A stretch of DNA of 64,000 nt from an uncultured Johnsonella sp. (GCA_937927235.1 CALBCM010000031.1:1-64000); one strand, 5' to 3'. Positions 1 through 7,772 are shown, counted from the stretch's first letter. The notes: generated from the letters alone by a model not told the origin. Program-made: numbers and translations.

Positions 1-1249
1 TAAACTTTTCAGTTACTTCGTACAGTTTACCGCTGCATTTTTTAGCAAGTATCTTAGCAAGGTTATTTCCGCCGGCTTTGCTCCAGCTTGTATGATTATG
101 TTTCATTCTTTTGGCTATTATGCTCCAGATATGATTTTCCATTGTGCCCAGATTTAAGTATTCAATTCCTTTTGGTGCAGTAGGTAATGATTTAAGCTGA
201 GCCTGATAAGGTAATAAACCGTTTCTGTTATTCTTATAATAGCGAATCAGTGCCTGTACATCTTCAATATCTTTGTCATCTGATAAACTATTACTATACG
301 TTTCAAGGTATGCAAAAACTCCGCTGATATCTTTCTTAGATAGCAGCTCCAATATATCTTTTTGTGCTTGTTTTTCATGAATAAGTTCTCTTACCGCTTT
401 ATTTTTATGGAATGGGTCCAGCTGAAAAATCGTATCCCGGTCTTTGACTTTCTTTATCCAGCTTCCTCCATCTCCATTCAATATCCTGACTTCCACTTCA
501 TCTAAATTAAATCTTTCTGCTATAACAGCCTCTCTATATTCCTGAAACTCTTTTGATTTTTCAAAGCCTGCTGCAGCTACCTTTTCGTGAAGGCTATACC
601 TGTCCTGACCTTCTTTTTTCCAGCCATCATAAGCTATCGCTACCTTTATTTCTGCTTTTTCCTGGTTGTTATTCTTTCTATCTTTTCCCTGAAGATTAAC
701 ATATACTCCATCCGCTTCTTCAAACAGCACCGGTGTAATACAGCTTCCTTGAACATGTCCCGCTTTATTTTCCTTTACCAGTTTGCCTTCATCTTCACAC
801 ACCTTCTCTCCAAGTGCCTTAATCACATTCCATACTCCCATCGCACTTATTGACTGACCGCTTATTTCCGATATTTTATCAGCACTCTCCCTATAAGACA
901 TTTCGGTTACACATTTTACCAACAGCTCTGACATATTGCTTGAAATCAAGCCAACATTATCAAGTTCCAGCTCTTCATCCAAAAGATATACAAAGTGCTT
1001 TACTCCTTCTTTAACAACTTCATAAACAGCTCTTTTGTATTCTACTTCTCCATACACTGTTTTTATAGTGGTCTTTCGATACCCTTTATTTCTATATTTT
1101 AAATGGTCTCTTTCTTTCATTAGATGCTTGTCATACTCTTCTAAAAACTCCCTTGTGCACTTTTGACCGATTTTGCAGATATTTCTGAAAATATTTTGCT
1201 CCAACTCCTTGAATGTTATCTTATTTTCCTTTATTATAGTATCCATCAT
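1..1249 (-). CDS. ISLre2-family (UPF0236) transposase, cut by window edge
   Basis: Reading leftwards from tandem ATG codons at 1249 and 1246, a frame of about 416 codons stays open to the left edge, so the C-terminus is missing here. The start MMDTIIKENKITFKELEQ and internal segments GVWNVIKALGEKV, ILNGDGGSWIKK and FQLDPFHKNKAV resemble ISLre2/UPF0236 transposases, a family of roughly 430-480 residues. The acidic residues in NGDGG and FQLDPFHK would fit a DDE-type nuclease core; that assignment is from family knowledge. No frameshift or internal stop is seen, so the copy may be functional if the missing end is intact. The hairpin at 1306-1331 may mark the upstream end of the element. Confidence 0.85.
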   Translation of the reverse strand, partial: MMDTIIKENKITFKELEQNIFRNICKIGQKCTREFLEEYDKHLMKERDHLKYRNKGYRKTTIKTVYGEVEYKRAVYEVVKEGVKHFVYLLDEELELDNVGLISSNMSELLVKCVTEMSYRESADKISEISGQSISAMGVWNVIKALGEKVCEDEGKLVKENKAGHVQGSCITPVLFEEADGVYVNLQGKDRKNNNQEKAEIKVAIAYDGWKKEGQDRYSLHEKVAAAGFEKSKEFQEYREAVIAERFNLDEVEVRILNGDGGSWIKKVKDRDTIFQLDPFHKNKAVRELIHEKQAQKDILELLSKKDISGVFAYLETYSNSLSDDKDIEDVQALIRYYKNNRNGLLPYQAQLKSLPTAPKGIEYLNLGTMENHIWSIIAKRMKHNHTSWSKAGGNNLAKILAKKCSGKLYEVTEKF

Positions 1250-1305
1250 ACAGTTCCTTCTTATTTTGTCTGGATAACTTAATAATAAGTCAATTCTGTA
1301 TGATT

Positions 1306-1331
1306 GGGAAGCGGTTATTTTGCCACTTCCC
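1306..1331. repeat. Imperfect inverted repeat upstream of the transposase
   Basis: GGGAAGCGG at 1306-1314 pairs with CCACTTCCC at 1323-1331 with one mismatch. It lies about 55 bp upstream of the transposase start. It could be the transposon end region or a promoter-proximal structure. The other end of the element is outside the window, so a terminal repeat cannot be confirmed. Confidence 0.3.
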
Positions 1332-1382
1332 TTTTATTTTATATTTTTGCCAATGATTATTTTACTCTATCGCTGAAACTGT

Positions 1383-1418
1383 AAAAACAGGCAGGAGAAC
1401 ATTCTTTTCTCCTGCCTG
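1383..1418 (-). terminator. Rho-independent terminator after the lipoprotein gene
   Basis: A perfect 12-bp stem (CAGGCAGGAGAA at 1388-1399, partner 1407-1418) with a 7-nt loop is followed on the minus strand by a run of five T. It sits 130 bp downstream of the lipoprotein gene and separates it from the transposase. Confidence 0.75.
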
Positions 1419-1550
1419 CATAGTTATATATTTTTTATAGATTATTTTAAGTGATGTTAGATTTACAATGCCTCGTCTATGTCGGCACCACCGACACATC
1501 AAAATATAGTCGTTTTTTCTTTCTGATTCTGTGGACTCTGTGAAGGCGGC

Positions 1551-2267
1551 TTATTTAGAAGCTTCCATTACAAAGTTATAATAATTATCTCCGCTGTAAG
1601 TGATTGTGAAGACCCCGTCCTTGAATTCGCCGTAAAGGCTTGCACCGCCCGAAACGTCACCGTCAAACGATACGGTATCGGAGTAAAAGCTCCATTTCGG
1701 AGCAGCAATCTCCTCACCTTTATAGCTTATAGAAGCTGTATGGTCCGCATTCAGGGTTGCCTTAAGTGCACTTGGAGAAACTTCCCCAGAAACATCTTCC
1801 TTCATTACGTCAGTTACCGAAGCTCCTTCCCAATCTCCAAGCAGAGCTTTTTCTTCGTCCGGCAAAAAGTTTTCAGGCTTTGCGGCATCGGTGCCTTCTT
1901 TTGCAAAGGTCAAATCCATTGAGGCTCCGACCTTTTCTTTTAAAAAGCCTTCAAAAGTGATAGTATTTTCACCGAGCTGTCCGACCATATCGGTTTTTTC
2001 GGCAGTAATTGTAATTGTACTGTCATCATTGACCCATTTGCCGTCCAAGGTTGTGCCGTCTACCGACATTGTCACTTTTCCTCCGCTCTTTAATTCGATT
2101 GCGAAGCCGGCAATATCATCGCCGGAAAGTGTCATTCCAAATGCACTCCCTTTGACTGAGATATACTTTCCTACCAAAGCTTCATCCGCTCTGCCTGAAG
2201 CTTTGCCGCAAGCTGCCATAGACAGAGCAAGTATCATTATAATAATAGCTGAAATAATTTTTTTCAT
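1551..2267 (-). CDS. Secreted lipoprotein with two tandem lipocalin-like domains
   Basis: The 238-residue product begins with a signal peptide and the lipobox LSMAAC, so Cys20 should be lipidated and the protein anchored outside the membrane. The mature part appears to be two related beta-rich units, about residues 28-125 and 135-238. Each opens with a short motif (ALVGKY, ALLGDWEG) and has a GGKVTMSVDG or ADHTASISYKG strand pair, as in small lipocalin-like lipoproteins of gut Clostridia. There are no catalytic motifs. An AGAGAGAAATG-type ribosome site precedes the start. It is a single gene with its own terminator. The ligand is unknown; the repeat reading is my inference from sequence pattern. 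Confidence 0.7.
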   Translation of the reverse strand: MKKIISAIIIMILALSMAACGKASGRADEALVGKYISVKGSAFGMTLSGDDIAGFAIELKSGGKVTMSVDGTTLDGKWVNDDSTITITAEKTDMVGQLGENTITFEGFLKEKVGASMDLTFAKEGTDAAKPENFLPDEEKALLGDWEGASVTDVMKEDVSGEVSPSALKATLNADHTASISYKGEEIAAPKWSFYSDTVSFDGDVSGGASLYGEFKDGVFTITYSGDNYYNFVMEASK

Positions 2268-2308
2268 TTCTCTCTCCTTTTTTTAAATTCATTACAGTAT
2301 CTTTTTTC

Positions 2309-3074
2309 TTACCATTCCGAAACCCACACACCGTCATAGCTAATATAGTGTGAAAGACCTTTATCTGTTATCCAGGTATTTACCTCCATAGCCTCGCTGT
2401 CATGCATCCAGTACCATTTTCCGCCGTCATTTACCCAGCCTGTTACCACATAGCCGCTGTTGTCAAATAAATACCAGACACCGTTAATTTTAGCCTGGGT
2501 GCTTTGTAAATATGAGCCGTCACTTCTCTGATACCACCAGCTTTAGCCGTCATGCTTCCAGCTGCTGCTGCCCGTATTGCCGCCCGGATCATCGTAATCA
2601 TTAAAAGTAAGGTCAACCATAAGCCATTCATTTCCCTGTATGCAGACCATATTCCAAACATGTGCTCCGGTTTTTATCTCTCCGGTAATTTTGTCTCTTG
2701 AAATTGCAACTATCCCAGCGTCAGTTACACATATAAAGCTTGCCATCCTTGCCACCAGCTGAAATGCCCTTGCATAAGACGAGTATATTCCCTTGCCATT
2801 TATTAAAACTCCATAGGCTTTCCTTGACATAGTTTTAGAAATGTCTTTATCAACTACTTCCTGATCATAAACTGTATGGTCTATTATATAATTATTTAGC
2901 TCAAACAGCTCCTCAGCATATTTACCCTCTGTATACATTCCCACTTCATCAATAATCTTTTGCACCTCTTTTGCACCTTATCATACATCTCAAGCTGGCA
3001 TTTTTTTCTTAAGGCAGGGGCAGCATACAGACTGTAAGTAACACTGATATAATTTTCATATTCTTTCGTTTCAT
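2309..3074 (-). pseudogene. Decayed secreted transglutaminase-like protein with cell-wall-binding repeats
   Basis: An ATG at 3074 begins a signal peptide (MKRKNMKIISVLLTVCML) that hits a stop after PLP. A later frame (2965 to 2543) encodes a transglutaminase-like core: AYGVLINGKGIYSSYARAF, then the His box HVWNM and Asp box MVDLTFND. The catalytic Cys, normally in a G-x-C-x-G-Y-A context, is Tyr here. That frame stops at a TAA just after SSSWKHDG. Reading through it in the same frame gives choline/cell-wall-binding repeats (INGVWYLFDNSGYVVTGWV, GGKWYWMHDS) ending at 2309. The gene therefore has a lost signal-peptide junction, a missing nucleophile and a nonsense codon. In life it would have been an exported cell-surface protein. 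Confidence 0.8.
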
Positions 3075-3125
3075 AGTCTTTCTCTCCTCACATTTTTCTC
3101 AGTGGCAAATAATTTAATTTTGTTT

Positions 3126-3212
3126 CTAATCCGGCTTCGCTGCACCGGCACAGCTTGAGTCGCTTTGCCTCGGCAGCAAATGTATTTTTTCTTGTTTTCT
3201 CTGACTCGGCAA
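3126..3212 (-). CDS. Possible 28-residue leader peptide
   Basis: A TTG at 3212 sits 4 nt after AGGAGG (3217-3222) and opens 28 codons ending at TAG 3126. The deduced peptide begins MPSQRKQEKIHLLPRQ. It lies between the palindromic promoter at 3262-3309 and the broken secreted gene. I do not recognise it. Support is only the good ribosome site and the position; it may be chance. Confidence 0.2.
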   Translation of the reverse strand: MPSQRKQEKIHLLPRQSDSSCAGAAKPD

Positions 3213-3261
3213 ATTTCCTCCTTTTATAATTTTATAAGTTTAATCGCTCTGAATTTTATAT

Positions 3262-3309
3262 AGTATAAAGCCCTTTTTAATAAAATACCCTACCCTTAAG
3301 GGTAGGGTA
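3262..3309 (-). promoter_or_regulatory. Promoter with 24-bp perfect palindromic operator
   Basis: Positions 3286-3309 are a perfect 24-bp palindrome with half-site TACCCTACCCTT. On the minus strand it is followed after exactly 18 nt by a -10-like TATACT (3262-3267). There is no ordinary -35 box, so the palindrome occupies the -35 region. A 20/24 identical copy with the same 18-nt spacing to TATAAT is at 39847-39894. The downstream gene here is the decayed secreted protein at 2309-3074. Confidence 0.6.
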
Positions 3310-3359
3310 GAATAAATTTTTAATTAACTACAATTTCACAAGAATCCGAATCTTTTTTC

Positions 3360-3584
3360 TTACCGTTTTGAAATCCACACACCGTCATAATCTACATAAT
3401 ATCCGTCCGGAGTTATATCATTGGTAAGCATAGCCCCGTCATAGCTCATATAGTATGAAAAACCTTTATCTGTTATACAGCCTCTTATACAATAACTCTG
3501 CACAGTACGAGTTTGCTTTCCTATCATTTTTGCTAGTTCACCGATCTTGTAATATTCTTTTGTTAATTCACTTTTCTTAACCAT
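3360..3584 (-). CDS. Small ORF joining a MerR-like helix-turn-helix to a cell-wall-binding repeat tail
   Basis: The 74-residue product has an N-terminal segment, YYKIGELAKMIGKQTRTVQS (about residues 11-30), that looks like the MerR/excisionase winged-helix start. From residue 36 it changes to CITDKGFSYYMSYDG and ends YYVDYDGVWISKR. That tail matches the tail of the neighbouring pseudogene (WITDKGLSHYISYDGVWVS), and the DNA around both stop codons is also alike. An intracellular DNA-binding start on an exocellular repeat makes little functional sense. I infer a recombination product or gene remnant. A GGAAG ribosome site precedes the ATG, so it may still be translated. Confidence 0.5.
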   Translation of the reverse strand: MVKKSELTKEYYKIGELAKMIGKQTRTVQSYCIRGCITDKGFSYYMSYDGAMLTNDITPDGYYVDYDGVWISKR

Positions 3585-3676
3585 ATAACTTCCTTTTTGA
3601 ATAATTATATCTTAAATTAAAAAGATTATCAGGACCTAATTCTCTGATAATGTTACTGAAAATTTGTTTACTACAC

Positions 3677-3690
3677 TACCCGCACGGGTA
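3677..3690 (-). promoter_or_regulatory. Short TACCC-N4-GGGTA palindrome upstream of the HTH ORF
   Basis: TACCC and GGGTA flank GCAC about 95 bp upstream of the start at 3584. It matches the inner core of the longer palindromes at 3286-3309 and 39871-39894. The spacing to a -10 box is not as clear as in those two, so a shared regulator is only possible. Confidence 0.35.
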
Positions 3691-3738
3691 AAAAAATAAA
3701 AAACACAAAGCATTAAAATCTTATCTGCTCTGCGTTTT
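3691..3738 (-). terminator. Terminator of the metal ATPase operon
   Basis: On the minus strand AAAACGCAGAGCA (3738-3726) pairs with TGCTTTGTGTTTT (3712-3700), using G-U pairs, and a T-rich run follows (3700-3691). It starts 21 bp after the ATPase stop codon. Confidence 0.65.
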
Positions 3739-3758
3739 TATTTACGATAATATTATTT

Positions 3759-5840
3759 TTAATCACTGATTAAATTCGTCATACTCTTAAGAGAAATTCC
3801 CAGTGTAGACACATTATGCAAAAGAGCCGAAGCGGTGGGAGCCAGCACTCCCGCAGTTCCAAGCAGAATCAGTGATGAATTAAAGCCCATGATAAATCTG
3901 TAATTGCTGTTTATTCTTTGGATAAGTCTGTTTGCCAGCTTTTTAAGCATTATAAGCTCATTCAGGCTTTGAGCGGTAATTGTAATATCCGCAATTTCTC
4001 TTGCTATGGCAGCGCCGTCGCTTATGGCTATCCCGCAGTCTGCAGCTGAGAGTGCCGGAGAATCATTGATACCGTCGCCCACCATAATCACCGTTTTTCC
4101 AAGACTTTTCTCTTTTTCAACAAATCTTGCCTTGTCTTCCGGAAGCACCCCGGCATAAAATTCGTCAACTCCCACTTTTTTTGCAATAGCTTTTGCGGTT
4201 CTTAGATTGTCGCCGGTCATCATAACAGTTTTTTTAATGCCAATTTCCTTAAGGCCAGCAACCACCTGAGCCGCCTCCTGCCTTAAGGGGTCTGAAATAT
4301 AGATTACCGCTACCAGCTTCCCGCCTATTGCAAGGAAAAGATGAGAATACTGCGGGTCCAGCTCCTCTATTATTTTCCGGTCTTCATCAGCTACCTCCGT
4401 ACGCTCATCTTCAAATACAAAGTGATAGCTTCCTATAATAACATGCTCATCCTTTATAGTGCTTGATATTCCGTGTGCTACTACGTATTCAACCTGAGAA
4501 TGCATTTCTCTGTGGGAGATATTAAGCTCCTGAGCATACTTAACTACTGCATTTGCTACTGAATGCGGAAAATGCTCCTCAAGACAGGCGGCAATTTTAA
4601 TCATCTGCCTTTTGTCCTGACCTTCACAGGCTATGACTCTTTCTACAGTTGGACAGGCATAGGTGAGCGTTCCGGTCTTATCAAACACTATAGTATCGGC
4701 ATAGGCTATCGCCTCAAGATACTTTCCTCCCTTTACTGTGGCATTATACCTTCCAGCTTCTCTCATTGCCGAAAGCACGGCAAGCGGCATTGAAAACTTT
4801 AAAGCACAGGAAAAATCTACCATAAGCACTGAAAGGGCTTTAGACACGTTTCTTGTGAGCAGGTAGGTCAGTGCAGTGCCTAAAAATGAATAAGGCACCA
4901 GCTTATCCGCTAGATTTGCAGCCCGGCTTTCAGTATTGGACTTTAGCTTTTCCGACTCTTCTATCATCTTAACTATTCTGTCATAACGTCCGCTGCCTTC
5001 CTCCGCTTCTACCCGTATGGTCAGCTCACCCTCTTCAAGTACGGTTCCAGCATAGATATAAGCCCCCTTTCTTTTGGCAACCGGTACGGACTCTCCAGTA
5101 AGAGAGGCCTGATTGACCATAGCTTCCCCTGAATGCACAACTCCGTCAAGAGGGATTACATTACCTACACCTACACTGATAAAGCTTCCGTTTTTTACAG
5201 CCGACACAGGTACCAGCACATCGCCGTCATCCGTTTTTAACCAAACCTTATCTATATTAAGCGACATGGTTCTCGCAAGGTCGTCAATTGATTTTTTATG
5301 GGTCCATTCTTCAAGAAGATTTCCCATGCCCAAAAGAAACATTATAGAGCCGGCAGTCGAAAAATCACTTCTTGCTATTGAAATGCCTATTGATACGGCA
5401 TCAAGCACCTCAACCTCAAGCTTTTTCCTAATCAGACATTTAAGTCCCTTTAATATATAGCCCGCTGATTTAAAAACAGTATAGGCTATGTTTAAAGGAA
5501 GCGGCAGAAACAGTTTCCTGCCGACTGCAAATGCAATCTGCCCTACAATCTTTTCCTGAAATTCCCTCGCAAGCATTCTGCCCGAGTTTTCCGGTATTTC
5601 GGCGGGAAGCAGCTCGGAGTTAAAATCAAATTTTGCTACAGCACTTAAAGCTGCCTGCCTTTGCTCTTTCCTGAAAAAAATAACTATATCACTGGTTCTC
5701 TCATACACTGCCGCCTGCTGTATACTCGGCTGTGCTTCAAGGTAATATAGGAGTATGTCCGCCTGCCGCAGGCTCAGACCGGGTTTTGACAGTCTAAGCC
5801 TGATTCTGGCAGAGGATTCATGTATTATCCTGCATTTCAT
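3759..5840 (-). CDS. P1B-type metal-transporting ATPase with SCALK motif in place of CPx
   Basis: This 693-residue protein is a membrane ATPase that would move a metal ion across the cytoplasmic membrane. Visible parts: an N-terminal heavy-metal-associated-like fold without CxxC (1-75), membrane segments near 110-175, the actuator motif LTGES (247-251), membrane segments near 315-345, the phosphorylated Asp387 in DKTGT, and VGDGINDSPAL near the C-terminus. The membrane metal-site motif, usually CPC or SPC, reads SCALK (344-348), so metal choice cannot be read from the standard table. It is 5 bp downstream of a DUF6110 gene. A DtxR-like box far upstream suggests iron or manganese control; that is inference. 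Confidence 0.85.
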   Translation of the reverse strand: MKCRIIHESSARIRLRLSKPGLSLRQADILLYYLEAQPSIQQAAVYERTSDIVIFFRKEQRQAALSAVAKFDFNSELLPAEIPENSGRMLAREFQEKIVGQIAFAVGRKLFLPLPLNIAYTVFKSAGYILKGLKCLIRKKLEVEVLDAVSIGISIARSDFSTAGSIMFLLGMGNLLEEWTHKKSIDDLARTMSLNIDKVWLKTDDGDVLVPVSAVKNGSFISVGVGNVIPLDGVVHSGEAMVNQASLTGESVPVAKRKGAYIYAGTVLEEGELTIRVEAEEGSGRYDRIVKMIEESEKLKSNTESRAANLADKLVPYSFLGTALTYLLTRNVSKALSVLMVDFSCALKFSMPLAVLSAMREAGRYNATVKGGKYLEAIAYADTIVFDKTGTLTYACPTVERVIACEGQDKRQMIKIAACLEEHFPHSVANAVVKYAQELNISHREMHSQVEYVVAHGISSTIKDEHVIIGSYHFVFEDERTEVADEDRKIIEELDPQYSHLFLAIGGKLVAVIYISDPLRQEAAQVVAGLKEIGIKKTVMMTGDNLRTAKAIAKKVGVDEFYAGVLPEDKARFVEKEKSLGKTVIMVGDGINDSPALSAADCGIAISDGAAIAREIADITITAQSLNELIMLKKLANRLIQRINSNYRFIMGFNSSLILLGTAGVLAPTASALLHNVSTLGISLKSMTNLISD

Positions 5841-5845
5841 TATAA

Positions 5846-6112
5846 TTAAGCCTCGGTTTCTTCTGCATTAACTACAGCTTCAGCTTCTTTTTTCGCGCGC
5901 TCCGCATTAATATCCTTTGCCTGAGCAAGCACATCCTCAGCATTAAGCTGAACATTTGTAACAGTTTCCATTACACTGTCTTTAATTCTGAGTGCTGCCG
6001 CCGTGGTATGTGCATATACCTTTTTTGCATCTTTACTGCTTAAAAGCTTGATACCTGCCGAGCCGAAAACCGCTCCGCCTACAAAAAAAGCTAATTTTTT
6101 TAATCCTACCAT
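5846..6112 (-). CDS. DUF6110-like small membrane-associated protein
   Basis: The 88-residue protein has one hydrophobic N-terminal segment (LAFFVGGAVFGSAGIKLL) and a charged, helical, Ala/Glu-rich C-terminus, the build of a small membrane-anchored coiled coil. I recall DUF6110 proteins beside metal P-type ATPases in Clostridia, and here the gene ends 5 bp before the ATPase, so the two are surely co-transcribed. A plausible role is partner or regulator of the pump. No metal-binding Cys or His cluster is present. A GGAGG ribosome site precedes the ATG. Confidence 0.65.
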   Translation of the reverse strand: MVGLKKLAFFVGGAVFGSAGIKLLSSKDAKKVYAHTTAAALRIKDSVMETVTNVQLNAEDVLAQAKDINAERAKKEAEAVVNAEETEA

Positions 6113-6163
6113 GATTCATCCTCCGTTAATTTATATATTGCTTGATTAATATTTATAATATAA

Positions 6164-6240
6164 TGCTGTTAACAGCAAGTAACTTGCAGCGGCTATATTT
6201 AATTACCGTTGTATACTATATACTAGCATAAAATTATCAA
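6164..6240 (-). promoter_or_regulatory. Proximal promoter and palindromes before DUF6110/ATPase
   Basis: On the minus strand TTGATA (6235-6240), a 16-nt spacer and TAGTAT (6213-6218) form a likely promoter about 100 bp before the DUF6110 start. Downstream of it lie two overlapping palindromes, GCAAGTTACTTGC (6175-6187) and TGCTGTTAACAGCA (6164-6177). They could be a repressor site or leader hairpins. Confidence 0.45.
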
Positions 6241-6428
6241 GCTGTATATAAGTCATTTTCAGGCTTTGTTAAGTCGGTTATGTCCATAAAGTCCAAGAAG
6301 GTAAAGCAACTATTGCTTTCAGGCTTTTTATAATACCTCTTTAACAATAAAATATTTTACGCAAGATAGTTTTTCTATAAAAATATATATCTATATAAAG
6401 ATATTATCATAAAAATTCATAATGAATA

Positions 6429-6467
6429 ACTATAGTATATAAAATATAGTTAGGCAAACTAACCTAA
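6429..6467 (-). promoter_or_regulatory. Distal promoter overlapped by DtxR/MntR-like box
   Basis: TTAGG and CCTAA flank 8 nt at 6450-6467, close to the DtxR-family operator TTAGG-N9-CCTAA, with inner arms GTTAG/CTAAC. On the minus strand the box contains a -35-like TTGCCT (6452-6457), with TATAGT (6429-6434) after 17 nt. A metal-loaded repressor there would block this promoter. It points towards the DUF6110/ATPase operon about 320 bp away. Confidence 0.5.
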
Positions 6468-6527
6468 TACCAATAATAACAGGAAACTTTATCAGGTTTG
6501 TCTTAAGTATGAGCAGATTAAAATCTG

Positions 6528-6555
6528 TTGACTATTTTTATTATTATGGTATGAT
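6528..6555 (+). promoter_or_regulatory. rpsU promoter
   Basis: TTGACT (6528-6533), a 16-nt spacer and TATGAT (6550-6555), about 47 bp before the rpsU start; a housekeeping sigma-type promoter. Confidence 0.7.
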
Positions 6556-6601
6556 AGTAGAGAATTTTATTTCACAACCGGAGGGAGGTTAGTATTTTTA
6601 G

Positions 6602-6778
6602 ATGTCAAACGTGATTGTGAAAGAAAACGAGAGTCTCGACAGCGCACTTAGAAGATTTAAGAGAAATTGTGCTAAAGCTGGCATTCAGCAGGAGATCCGT
6701 AAAAGAGAGCATTACGAAAAGCCAAGCGTTAGACGTAAAAAAAAGTCTGAAGCTGCGAGAAAAAGAAAATTTAATTAA
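6602..6778 (+). CDS. rpsU: 30S ribosomal protein S21
   Basis: A 58-codon gene encodes [20 protein letters not shown] near its N-terminus and ends in a basic tail ([15 protein letters not shown]). This is S21, a small basic protein of the 30S head/platform needed early in initiation; 57-58 residues is the normal length in Firmicutes. GGAGGGAGG at 6580-6588 is the ribosome site. It has its own promoter and a terminator 40 bp after the stop, so it is transcribed alone. Confidence 0.95.
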   Translation: MSNVIVKENESLDSALRRFKRNCAKAGIQQEIRKREHYEKPSVRRKKKSEAARKRKFN

Positions 6779-6817
6779 TATTAAATTTCAATTCGATAAA
6801 ATTCAATTAATGCTTTT

Positions 6818-6845
6818 AAAATCCCGGCAGTTAGCCGGGATTTTT
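6818..6845 (+). terminator. rpsU terminator, probably shared with lexA
   Basis: AAAATCCCGGC and GCCGGGATTTTT flank a 5-nt loop. T-rich on the plus strand and also A-rich before the stem, so it can stop both rpsU and the converging lexA (stop at 6865). Confidence 0.85.
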
Positions 6846-6864
6846 ATGTGCCGCTTTATATATT

Positions 6865-7476
6865 TTATATTTTTCTGAACAGCCCCGCGACCTTGCCGAG
6901 TATGACTGCTTCCTTTACTAAAATAGGCTCCATAGTGTCATTTTCCGGCTGAAGTCTGATAAATTCTTTTTCTTTATAAAAGGTTTTTACCGTGGCACTG
7001 TCTTCAAGCAGGACTACTACTATATCTCCGTCCTGGGCAGAGGTCTGCTTTGCCACTATTATGCAATCGCCATCGTAAATGCCTGCATTTATCATTGAAT
7101 CTCCGTGTACTGTAAGCATAAAGGCATCAGCCTTCGGAAGCAGCTGTGCCGGAACAGGAAAGTAATCGCTGATGTTTTCCTGTGCAAATATGGGCTGACC
7201 GGCAGCCACTTCGCCAAGCAGCGGAATATTTACGGTATTATTTTTTTTATAGCTGAAATCCTCGTCAACAACCTCGATTGTTCTGGATTTATTCGGGGAT
7301 TTGCGTATATATCCCTTTTTCTCAAGAGCCTCAAGATTGGAATGTACTGAGGAGCTTGAGCTTAATCCTACCGCTGCACCTATTTCTCTGACAGAGGGAG
7401 GATAGCCTTTCTTTATAATGCAGCTCTTTATATATTTTAATATTTCACCTTGTCTTTTGCTTAGATTACCGGACAT
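6865..7476 (-). CDS. lexA: LexA SOS repressor
   Basis: The 203-residue repressor of DNA-damage genes self-cleaves when RecA filaments form. Residues 1-70 are the winged helix (LSKRQGEILKYIKSCI, YPPSVREIGAAVGLSS). The scissile Ala-Gly is in GEVAAGQPI. The catalytic Ser is in HGDSMINAGIYDGD and the Lys in SATVKTFYKE. I chose ATG 7476 because AGGAGG stands 5 nt before it and family members begin there; a longer frame to 7515 would run into IS-derived sequence. The promoter at 7686-7714 overlaps a LexA-box-like site, so it should be autoregulated. The leader holds an IS200/IS605 remnant. Confidence 0.95.
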   Translation of the reverse strand: MSGNLSKRQGEILKYIKSCIIKKGYPPSVREIGAAVGLSSSSSVHSNLEALEKKGYIRKSPNKSRTIEVVDEDFSYKKNNTVNIPLLGEVAAGQPIFAQENISDYFPVPAQLLPKADAFMLTVHGDSMINAGIYDGDCIIVAKQTSAQDGDIVVVLLEDSATVKTFYKEKEFIRLQPENDTMEPILVKEAVILGKVAGLFRKI

Positions 7477-7493
7477 AATACCTCCTTTTAAAT

Positions 7494-7610
7494 TTATCGG
7501 CAAATGTGATACCAATTGTCTAAAGCCAATGGATTTCCTGCTTCATAGATCTCGCAACCTACTCTATCTTCACAGGCTTTAATTCGGGCAGTCCCTGCCC
7601 TAGGGTATGA
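7494..7610 (-). mobile_element. Right-end remnant of an IS200/IS605 element (tnpB tail and omega-RNA region)
   Basis: Minus-strand reading gives a TnpB-like C-terminus, YPRAGTARIKACEDRVGCEI, closing at TAA 7494-7496. The DNA has the hallmark right-end layout: AAAGCCTGTGAAGAT, then GAAGCAGGAAATCC, then a small hairpin around CTTTAGA and TATCACA. No left end or remaining tnpB body is present; upstream codons stay open but do not look like TnpB. It lies wholly within the lexA leader. Recognition is from memory of the family's ends. Confidence 0.7.
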
Positions 7611-7685
7611 TTTCAAAAATCCGCTTGATATAATATTTTCATTTGTTTTTGAAAACAGCTTAAAAATATGTTTTGTATATAAATA

Positions 7686-7724
7686 ATAATAGCATATCTT
7701 AAGAGAAAAAGCAAACTTTTGTTC
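7686..7724 (-). promoter_or_regulatory. lexA promoter with LexA box
   Basis: On the minus strand TTGCTT (7709-7714), 17 nt, TATTAT (7686-7691). Overlapping the -35 is AAAC-TTTT-GTTC (7713-7724), one mismatch from the core GAAC-N4-GTTC of Gram-positive LexA sites. This supports negative autoregulation. Confidence 0.6.
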
Positions 7725-7742
7725 AGGTAAAAATATTGATTA

Positions 7743-7772
7743 TTGACAAAATTATCTGTTTTACTCCATAAT
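7743..7772 (+). promoter_or_regulatory. Promoter of the ABC-F gene
   Basis: TTGACA (7743-7748), 18-nt spacer, CATAAT (7767-7772), 32 bp before the start codon. The LexA-like box ends 19 bp upstream, so DNA-damage control of this gene too is possible but unproven. Confidence 0.65.

Noticed and set aside
1471..1500. GTCGG/CCGAC hairpin near 1480 as terminator
   Set aside because: No T-run follows on either strand, and a much better terminator lies at 1383-1418.
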